From positions 412,403 to 476,402 of the forward strand of contig NZ_NIBV01000001.1 of assembly GCF_002632585.1 (NCBI RefSeq): DNA of 64,000 bases. The letters are read 5' to 3'. The position numbers were made by a program, and so were the translations under genes. How positions within the stretch are numbered: position 1 is the stretch's first letter; every line of letters begins with the position of its first letter. Positions 57,838 to 64,000 of this stretch are shown here, one piece after another. The notes beneath the pieces were generated by a model. That model saw only the letters and a list, made by a program, of their open reading frames with translations. It was not told the origin of the DNA and made no database searches. The stretch is from Xenorhabdus szentirmaii DSM 16338. GTDB taxonomy: Bacteria; Pseudomonadota; Gammaproteobacteria; Enterobacterales; Enterobacteriaceae.

Positions 57838-58611
57838 ATGAAATTCATACTCAATATATTATTGGTGGGTTTAGTCCAATTTGGCTTCAATCATATTGCT
57901 TATGCGCAATCCTCTCCTGAATCCACCCTTAATGCTATTCACTCCACGGGAATATTCAAAATTGGGACAGAAGGTGCTTATGCCCCATTCAGTTATCATG
58001 ATGCCTCCGGAAAACTGACCGGATTTGATGTGGAAATCGGCCGGGAAATCGCACTGCGCATGAAAGTGACACCTGAATTTATCGAAGGCAAATGGGACGG
58101 GCTGATTGGTGGTCTTGATGCCGGGCGCTCTGATGCGGTGATGAACCAAATTGCCATTACGCCGGAGCGTGAGAAAAAATACAGTTTCTCCCAGCCTTAT
58201 GTTATTTCAGAGGCAGTATTGATCACCCGGACAAACAATAACGACATTAAGACATTCAGCGATCTAAAAGGAAAGCGATCAGCCCATACCCTGACCAATA
58301 ATTTTGCCCAGATCGCCAGACATTATGGTGCCGACATTATCAGTGCCAACGGTTTTAGTCAGGAAGTTGAGCTGGTGAGCACAGGCCGTGCTGATGCCAC
58401 AATTAACGATAAACTATCTTATCTCGATTATAAAAAACATCGTCCGGATGCACCGGTAAGAATTGTTGCCGCAGATACTCAGGCAGCAAAAACTGCCGTA
58501 TTGCTCCGCAAAAATGATGCAGAATTAAAAGCCGCAATAGATAAAGCCATTATGGAAATAAAAGCAGATGGGGCTTATCAGAAGATTTGGGATAAATATT
58601 TTTCTGAGTAA
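57838..58611 (+). CDS. Periplasmic amino-acid binding protein (SBP family 3)
   Basis: 257 residues. Signal peptide MKFILNILLVGLVQFGFNHI ending AYAQ, then FKIGTEGAYAPFSYHDASGK, LTGFDVEIG and VMNQIAITPEREKKY, the polar amino-acid binding pattern closest to cystine binders such as TcyJ/FliY. GGAGAA precedes the ATG. No ABC permease or ATPase is adjacent, so its transporter lies elsewhere. Confidence 0.85.
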   Translation: MKFILNILLVGLVQFGFNHIAYAQSSPESTLNAIHSTGIFKIGTEGAYAPFSYHDASGKLTGFDVEIGREIALRMKVTPEFIEGKWDGLIGGLDAGRSDAVMNQIAITPEREKKYSFSQPYVISEAVLITRTNNNDIKTFSDLKGKRSAHTLTNNFAQIARHYGADIISANGFSQEVELVSTGRADATINDKLSYLDYKKHRPDAPVRIVAADTQAAKTAVLLRKNDAELKAAIDKAIMEIKADGAYQKIWDKYFSE

Positions 58612-58630
58612 CAGAATAACTGATTTGAGT

Positions 58631-58654
58631 AAGAGCCTAATAGAGTAGGCTCTT
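58631..58654 (+). terminator. Terminator after the binding protein
   Basis: AAGAGCCTA (58631-58639) pairs with TAGGCTCTT (58646-58654), then AAATT. 58655-59076 is AT-rich with no gene seen and must hold the omptin promoter. Confidence 0.6.
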
Positions 58655-59076
58655 AAATTACGTGATAATAAAATATCACTCATATAGCGCATCAAAAAAC
58701 CAAAATATATCTACTTCAACTTACTTTAGAATAAATATCAATTATACAAATAATAAATTAAAATTTAATCATAAAAACAAATAATTCAACTATACTCCAG
58801 TTATTATTTTATTAATCAGTATGGTAAACACTCATAAACTGTGTTAATAAGATGGCGTTTAGAGTACATAATGGCTACTAAATATATTCATAATATCATG
58901 AAATCATTATGAATTATTTCTATCTGGCGATATTTAAACAGATAAAAAAATATATTTAGTAGACAAAAAAACATTCAGAGAAAAAATTTTAAAATCCCAC
59001 GCCCTCAATATATTGAGATAGCCCGATATTGAAACTTCGAATGATTGATATATTTGTAAACTAGGAACTATTATCA

Positions 59077-60033
59077 ATGAAACTTAAATTAGTTACTTTA
59101 GGTATTATTAGTCTGGCTGCTGCGCAAACCGCATACGCAGCACAAGCAGTGCAAACAACGCAAGTTGAAAATACCAGCCCGATTAATTTCAATTCAAGTA
59201 GTATATCAGCCAGTGCTTCATTAGGTATACTTTCAGCTGAGACAAAGGAATATCTATATAACCCAATCTCAGGGGATAAAACCAGTGAATTGATTTGGAA
59301 AATTAAGAATACAGCGGTTATTAAAGGTGATCTAGCCTGGGATGCGTTGCCGTATTTAACCCTGAACGCTCGTGGCTGGTATGCATCATCATCCAAAAGT
59401 GGAAAAATGGACGATTATGATTGGATGAACGGTAGCCAATCTAAATGGACTCACTGGTCTTATCACGAAAATACTAAGCTGAATAGCGCCAGTGAATTTG
59501 ATATCAATGTAAAAGGCTGGATATTGAAACAGCCAGAATACAAGCTCGGCGGGGTTCTTGGTTATCAGCAAACTGATTTCAGTTGGGAGGCAACTGGAGG
59601 GCATGGGATCTATGAAAATAAGCCCAAAACTTTCGAAAACAAACCCTTGATCACATACAAACAAAAATTCAACACTCCCTATTTGGGGCTGACCGGGCAA
59701 TATCGCTATCAGGACTTTGAGTTTAATGCGTTGCTGAAATTCAGCCCGTGGGTTAAAGCAAAAGACACTGATGAGCATATTTTAAATAACGAAACGTTCA
59801 AAGCAAAAACAAGCAACTCACGCTATTATTCTATTGGCGTTGATGCAGGCTATTATATTACGCCAAATGTAAAAGTATTCAGTGAACTGACTTGGAATAA
59901 ATTCGACAATAATAAAAAAGGGGATGTGCAGTTAACTAATCATAGTGAACGCAGCTCTGAAACCTATCGCAATACGGGTAGTATGGGTAATACCAACTAT
60001 ACTATTTCCGCTGGCGTTCAGTATCGTTTTTAA
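59077..60033 (+). CDS. Omptin-family outer-membrane protease
   Basis: 318 residues. Signal peptide MKLKLVTLGIISLAAAQTAY ending AYAA. Beta-barrel protease with the omptin catalytic residues: the Asp pair in GKMDDYDWM and the Asp-His pair in KDTDEHIL. Ends in Tyr-Arg-Phe, as outer-membrane barrels do. Related to OmpT, PgtE and Pla, which cleave at basic residues and act in host defence-peptide resistance or plasminogen activation. It lies beside two adhesin genes. Confidence 0.88.
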   Translation: MKLKLVTLGIISLAAAQTAYAAQAVQTTQVENTSPINFNSSSISASASLGILSAETKEYLYNPISGDKTSELIWKIKNTAVIKGDLAWDALPYLTLNARGWYASSSKSGKMDDYDWMNGSQSKWTHWSYHENTKLNSASEFDINVKGWILKQPEYKLGGVLGYQQTDFSWEATGGHGIYENKPKTFENKPLITYKQKFNTPYLGLTGQYRYQDFEFNALLKFSPWVKAKDTDEHILNNETFKAKTSNSRYYSIGVDAGYYITPNVKVFSELTWNKFDNNKKGDVQLTNHSERSSETYRNTGSMGNTNYTISAGVQYRF

Positions 60034-60581
60034 TCCAATCGAGTCGATGGCGGGAAGACTCCCGCTGTCCTCTTACAGCACCGTGCCATGCTGGTTGCTA
60101 TATCCCTATCCCCTGATATATATGTTCCCGAGTTCACGCAACGACATTTTTCTGCTATTCATTATCCGTTTTAAATTCCCTGAAAAACTTTATTTATCTC
60201 TCTGAGAAGGTGTTTATCTGTTTATAACGGTTTATTACCCTTCGTCTTTCAAACTGCCCTTTTGTTGGCTGTACTGCTTTATTCTTTATAAACACACACC
60301 TATTTTTTATAAATAAATTTCAATCGCCGTTTTATAAGCATCCAGCTTACTGCCCCTCGGTTTTTTGCCCAATTCGTCCCGCAAGATATTTGACAATAAC
60401 AGAGGCCGTAGGCCATGTTATGGCATTCCCCAATATCATTTTTCTGCTCATTACGGCTGCGTATTTCCGTGTCAAAGTATCATCAGCATGTCAGCTTCAA
60501 CGTCAACACAAAAAAATCCCCTCATTGCGGGCAGAGAGTACAGCTCTGGGCAATACATACTATGTTTGGCGTTCGGCGCAC
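60034..60581. other. Intergenic stretch without a recognisable gene
   Basis: About 550 bp between omptin and the adhesin. A minus-strand fragment near 60306-60390 can be read as LGKKPRGSKLDAYKTAIEIY before a stop, perhaps a gene relic, but it is too short to assign. Confidence 0.3.
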
Positions 60582-60612
60582 AAAAAAAATCAGGCGCCAA
60601 TCGACGCCTGAT
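60582..60612 (-). terminator. Terminator of the YadA-like adhesin gene
   Basis: On the minus strand ATCAGGCG (60612-60605) pairs with CGCCTGAT (60596-60589) and is followed by a run of Ts. Confidence 0.85.
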
Positions 60613-60634
60613 AAATGTTTATTTTACGTGTATA

Positions 60635-62620
60635 TTACCAACCAATTGCGACCCCTGCTCCCATGACTGCACCTTCGTCATTATTCCAGCTTGTAGAAGC
60701 CCTGATATTGACATTTTCAGTCAGTTTAGCCTGTGCGCCAACCGCAACCGCACTGCCATCATGATATTTCCCTAAACCCACACCCACGCTAAAACGATCG
60801 GTATTACTGTATGGAATGTTGGTCATTGCCGCCACACCAGCAATACCGGCATTAGCACGCTTTCCTACCCGATTGATTTTGTTATCTAACTTATTAAAGC
60901 CTTGGTACATTTCAGCCTTTAATTCACCAACGCGGGCAACAGATTCATCACGAAGTGCGTCAGCCTTATTATCAGCGTATTTATACAATTCCTTGGCTTC
61001 TTCCTTGATTTCTTTTTTGACCTCTTTTGTCTTCTCTTCCACTTTCTGGTCTAGTTTTTCTGCTTTTTCTTCGACTTCTTTAACTTTTTCTTTACTGGCT
61101 TGCTCAGCCGCTGACTTGATTTTGTTATCCATTTCTGCTGCGGTCTTTTTAGCTTCCTTGGCTGCACTTTTCGCTGATTCTGCAAACCCCCCCGCATCAC
61201 GCGTTAATTTTGCCGTTTCTTCCTTTGATTCTTCCGCTGATTTCGCAAAGCCCTCCGCCTTCCCCTTTGACTCTTCCGCTGCTTTCGCAAAGCCCTCCGC
61301 TTTCCCCTTTGATTCTTCCGCTGCTTTCGCAAAGCCCTCCGCCTTCCCTTTTGATTCTTCCGCTGCTTTCGCAAAGCCCTCCGCTTTCTCCTTTGACTCT
61401 TCCGCTGCTTTCTTCGCAGCTTCCGCACCATCCGCTGCTTCTGCCGATATTTCTGCAAATTGATACGCACCACTTGCTGATTTTGCTGCTTCTTTCGCAG
61501 AATCCGCCGCATTTTTCTCAGATGTTTTCACTTCATCCTTTAGCCCTGCCATAGAGCCCTTCAATTCTGTTTCTACCTTCGTCAATTGCCCATAAGTTGC
61601 TGCATCGTGAGCCTTTTCGCCATCTGCAACATTAGTTAGCTTCAATTTTGTTTTGTCATCACCAAATGACACAACATTGCTTTCCGTGGATTTAAAAGAA
61701 GGGCTTCCCACATAATATGACGATGCCAACGCTGGAGTTGTTGAATCAGTATTCGAAAAAAAGAATATGTTATTAGCGACATGTTTATTCATTTGCCCAA
61801 CAGTGGCCACATCGTTATTACTTATACCCTCAGCAACATTTACCAACCGCTTGTTTCGTCCTATATATCCTTTTTCCTTCATCTGTTCCTTTGTAACTCC
61901 TTCAGGTACTTGGAGTCCATTTCCGAATGATACCGTATCAGCTTCATTCGCTATAGCACCTGCACCAATAGCAACTGAGTTAATCTCTTTAGCTTTCGCA
62001 TGTTCCCCCAAAGCAATGCCATTTGCCTTAGACGAAGACGCATTTTGCCCTATTACAATACTATTGTTTGCTTCATTGTGAACTTTTGCTCCCTGACCAA
62101 TAGCCAAAGAATTTTGGCTAAACGCACCAATTGTTGACTTATTCAACGCAGTAGAGTAATCAGACTGCCGCTCAATAGCCGACTCCCCCATCGCGATACT
62201 GTGTGTAGAAAAATTATCAATGGTTGATTTTCCCGACGCAAAAGATAAATGGGAACCCCACGAAATAGTCGATTTGTTCAATGCAGTAGTATAGGCAGCG
62301 TTATCTTGAATTCTCGAGCCGAGCAACGCCAATGCATTGTGAGTAATCTCGGAACCCCTCTCTTTTCTCGGCCTTTCAAATAACACAGACTCCATTTCAT
62401 CATTAATCCGAGATTTGTCATCCCTTATATTTTCTCCTGTCACATTCTTCCCATTCTTATCAACTTCTACCTTATTATTCTTCCATATCTCACTAACAAT
62501 GTCTGTAACAATGTTGTTTGGCGGTTTCTGTTGCTGTTCCTGTTCAGCAAAAGAATATGATATTAAAACTGCATTAATAAAAATCGCCAGACTTGTTTTT
62601 TTCAATAAAACCTTTCGCAT
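60635..62620 (-). CDS. YadA-like trimeric autotransporter adhesin
   Basis: 661 residues. Signal peptide (MRKVLLKKTSLAIFINAVLI, ending SFAE), YadA-type head repeats (SLAIGQGAKV, SIVIGQNASS, GIALGEHAKA, SVAIGAGAIA), a neck, a long coiled-coil stalk, then the C-terminal membrane anchor of about 90 residues (FNKLDNKINRVGKRANAGIA to VAIGW). The stalk holds about five near-identical 14-residue blocks (AAEESKGKAEGFAK). It should form trimers on the cell surface and bind host or matrix targets. Confidence 0.92.
   Translation of the reverse strand: MRKVLLKKTSLAIFINAVLISYSFAEQEQQQKPPNNIVTDIVSEIWKNNKVEVDKNGKNVTGENIRDDKSRINDEMESVLFERPRKERGSEITHNALALLGSRIQDNAAYTTALNKSTISWGSHLSFASGKSTIDNFSTHSIAMGESAIERQSDYSTALNKSTIGAFSQNSLAIGQGAKVHNEANNSIVIGQNASSSKANGIALGEHAKAKEINSVAIGAGAIANEADTVSFGNGLQVPEGVTKEQMKEKGYIGRNKRLVNVAEGISNNDVATVGQMNKHVANNIFFFSNTDSTTPALASSYYVGSPSFKSTESNVVSFGDDKTKLKLTNVADGEKAHDAATYGQLTKVETELKGSMAGLKDEVKTSEKNAADSAKEAAKSASGAYQFAEISAEAADGAEAAKKAAEESKEKAEGFAKAAEESKGKAEGFAKAAEESKGKAEGFAKAAEESKGKAEGFAKSAEESKEETAKLTRDAGGFAESAKSAAKEAKKTAAEMDNKIKSAAEQASKEKVKEVEEKAEKLDQKVEEKTKEVKKEIKEEAKELYKYADNKADALRDESVARVGELKAEMYQGFNKLDNKINRVGKRANAGIAGVAAMTNIPYSNTDRFSVGVGLGKYHDGSAVAVGAQAKLTENVNIRASTSWNNDEGAVMGAGVAIGW
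61225..61412. repeat. 42-bp tandem repeats in the adhesin stalk
   Basis: Four to five head-to-tail copies of a 42-bp unit encoding EESKGKAEGFAKAA with few changes. Unit length is a multiple of three, so gain or loss changes stalk length but not the frame. Confidence 0.85.
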
Positions 62621-63085
62621 TATTTCACCATATTATAACTGCAAATAAATTCATTGATTTAATCAAAGATATAAACCAAATATATTCACGAAAGTAATTA
62701 ACCCTACATTACCGGCCTATACCTGAGTTATTTTAAATGAGTATTCTTTGGGCCAGATTCATTACGACCCACAATGAAGGGTTACTGCACTGATATATGA
62801 AAATTTATTCACACGGTAATATGGAAGAATTAACCATTTAAACTTCTTCTTAATTAAATGGCTATTATTCTTCACATCAATAACGCATCAACAATAAATT
62901 AATGTGTAATACACAGAGACAAGCTCAGATAACCACTTCATGACTTCATTTAAACAGGGTGAAAATTAAACATCACAAAAATATAGAAATCAAGTTTTGC
63001 ATTCATGATATTCATATAATCAGATATACGGCAAGGCCAATTGTCTTATACTACAGTCAAAAACTCCATCTAATACAATGATTTT

Positions 63086-63127
63086 ATTAATTATTAATTA
63101 TTAATTATTAATTATTAATTATTAATT
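63086..63127. repeat. Six perfect ATTAATT heptamers
   Basis: Six uninterrupted copies of ATTAATT (42 bp) about 465 bp upstream of the first adhesin start and just past the end of the second adhesin. The rest of 62621-63229 is AT-rich with no gene. Confidence 0.9.
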
Positions 63128-63229
63128 GATGATTTTAAATTATCGAAAGAAACAGTTTTAAAGTTTACAATTTGACAAATGGATTATCACTCATAACACT
63201 CAATTATTTTATTTTGACAACATAATATA

Positions 63230-63258
63230 AAAGAAAAAACAGGCACCAATGGCGCCTG
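63230..63258 (-). terminator. Terminator of the second adhesin gene
   Basis: Minus strand CAGGCGCC-ATT-GGTGCCTG followed by TTTTTTCTTTT. Nearly the same as the terminator of the first adhesin, so the two genes are duplicates. Confidence 0.85.
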
Positions 63259-63289
63259 CTGAATATTCCTATCATGAATGAATACGATA

Positions 63290-64000
63290 TTACCAATCAA
63301 CCGCGATACCTGCCCCCAACGCCACATTTTCAGCGTTGTTCCAGCCTGTAGATGCTCGGATATTGATATTCTCAGTCATTTTAGCCTGAGCACCAATCGC
63401 GATAGCACTGCCATTATTATATTGGCCCACCCCAACTCCAACACTAAAGCGGCCGGTATTACCGTATGGGATATTGCTCATTGCCATAACACTGGCAATA
63501 CCCGCGTTAGCACGTTTCCCTACTTGATTGATTTTGTTGTCTAACTTGCCAAAATTTTGGCGCATTTCTGTTTCCAGCGTATTAAATCTCTTTTCAGAAT
63601 GAACATGATATTCACCCATTTTGGTATTCGTATCCTGCGCATAGGTATAGATATCACCGGCTTTTGCACCCAGCTTATTCATTCTTTCGTCAGCGTCAGC
63701 ATCCTTTTTGACCGCCGTGATTTTTTCATCTAGCTCTTTTTCCATTGCATTTGTCACAACTGCCGTCTTTGACTCATTGGCTATCTCCGTATTTTCCCTG
63801 GTTGTGTCAGTTTTCCTGGCATTGATCAACGTCTGTGGGTCATTCACCTTCGTGCCATTGTCGGCGGCAGTGATGATGGTCCCGGCATTGGCCAGTGTCT
63901 GTGGGTCATTTACCTTCGTGCTATTGTCGGCGGCGGTGGTGATGGTCCCGGCATTGGTCAGCGTCTGCGAGTCATTTACCTTCGTGCTATTGTCGGCGGC
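63290..64000 (-). CDS. Second YadA-like adhesin, 5' end outside window
   Basis: Partial: the frame is open through the window edge, so the Met at 63847 is internal. The C-terminal anchor (FGKLDNKINQVGKRANAGIA to IAVDW) is about 80% like that of the first adhesin by eye. The visible stalk has a 22-residue repeat (AADNSTKVNDPQTLANAGTI plus two) and a charged coiled coil. Same strand as the first adhesin and upstream of it. Confidence 0.88.
   Translation of the reverse strand, partial: AADNSTKVNDSQTLTNAGTITTAADNSTKVNDPQTLANAGTIITAADNGTKVNDPQTLINARKTDTTRENTEIANESKTAVVTNAMEKELDEKITAVKKDADADERMNKLGAKAGDIYTYAQDTNTKMGEYHVHSEKRFNTLETEMRQNFGKLDNKINQVGKRANAGIASVMAMSNIPYGNTGRFSVGVGVGQYNNGSAIAIGAQAKMTENINIRASTGWNNAENVALGAGIAVDW
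63829..64000. repeat. 66-bp tandem repeats in the second adhesin
   Basis: At least two and a half copies of a 66-bp unit encoding AADNSTKVNDPQTLANAGTI and two more residues; the array continues past the window edge. Confidence 0.85.

Noticed and set aside
61225..61412. Regular repeats that might suggest a CRISPR array
   Set aside because: Units are contiguous, in frame and encode the adhesin stalk; there are no spacers and no cas genes.
60816..61463. Long plus-strand open frame of 215 codons opposite the adhesin stalk
   Set aside because: Low-complexity Ser/Phe/Ala mirror of the coiled-coil repeats, with no ribosome site; a shadow of the minus-strand gene.
63086..63127. Heptamer array as a CRISPR or plasmid iteron origin
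   Set aside because: Units are too short and AT-only, with no spacers and no replication gene nearby.

Overview
The window looks like the chromosome of an entomopathogenic member of the Morganellaceae, most likely Xenorhabdus and possibly Photorhabdus. The evidence is the enterobacterial order lptG-lptF / pepA-holC-valS, a leuX-type tRNA-Leu(CAA), moderately low GC, a TccC-like Rhs toxin with a swapped AT-rich tail, omptin and YadA-type surface proteins, and many decayed insertion sequences. The genus is inferred from gene content, not from a database search.

The left 45.5 kb is a composite genomic island stacked on the 3' end of leuX (45507-45591, minus strand). Three direct copies of the tRNA 3' end (4794, 6909 and 45513) lie in one orientation. 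The copies at 4794 and 45513 are each followed about 165-170 bp to the left by a P4-type integrase start; the copy at 6909 keeps the upstream arm but its integrase is replaced by an IS3 remnant. Island contents from left to right: the Rhs toxin end and a frameshifted small gene; a small secreted Cys-containing peptide; an AbiE-type toxin-antitoxin locus whose toxin is broken by a 7-bp duplication; a Ner-like regulator beside a C4/CI-like structured RNA; a 20-kb biosynthetic cluster (9.07-28.5 kb); an alkaline phosphatase; a patch of decayed mobile elements (30.4-33.9 kb); an IS-truncated integrase-domain gene; a type VI secretion module (35.3-42.2 kb); and the P4-type primase, AlpA and integrase (42.5-45.35 kb). 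The integrase carries one nonsense codon and the primase one frameshift.

The main discovery is the 9.07-28.5 kb cluster. It encodes a recognisable 2-deoxystreptamine aminoglycoside pathway: a 2-deoxy-scyllo-inosose synthase with the SLKQAVN signature, a DegT-type aminotransferase, a radical-SAM dehydrogenase with all seven BtrN cysteines at matching spacing, a GT4 glycosyltransferase, a PIG-L deacetylase, a GMC 6'-oxidase and a class III aminotransferase. Together these would make paromamine and then neamine. A PRPP-motif protein and a histidine phosphatase fit the O-ribosylation and dephosphorylation seen for ribostamycin. A second glycosyltransferase and a second radical-SAM enzyme suggest a further sugar. 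Unusual parts are a 1231-residue PEP-synthase-like protein, an acyl-carrier-like protein without the modified serine, and an ABC-2 exporter. No 16S rRNA methyltransferase or standard aminoglycoside-modifying enzyme is visible. A secreted PhoA-type phosphatase sits next to the cluster, so an internal-phosphorylation, export and periplasmic-reactivation scheme like that of streptomycin (StrK) is a testable idea.

Two direct copies of a roughly 0.7-kb structured element (7946-8640 and 34461-35118) flank the cluster and phosphatase. Right of leuX the sequence is ordinary core genome: ampH, an EamA transporter, a decayed SDR gene, lptG-lptF, pepA, holC, valS, azlCD, an amino-acid binding protein, an omptin protease and two YadA-like adhesins, the second running off the window.
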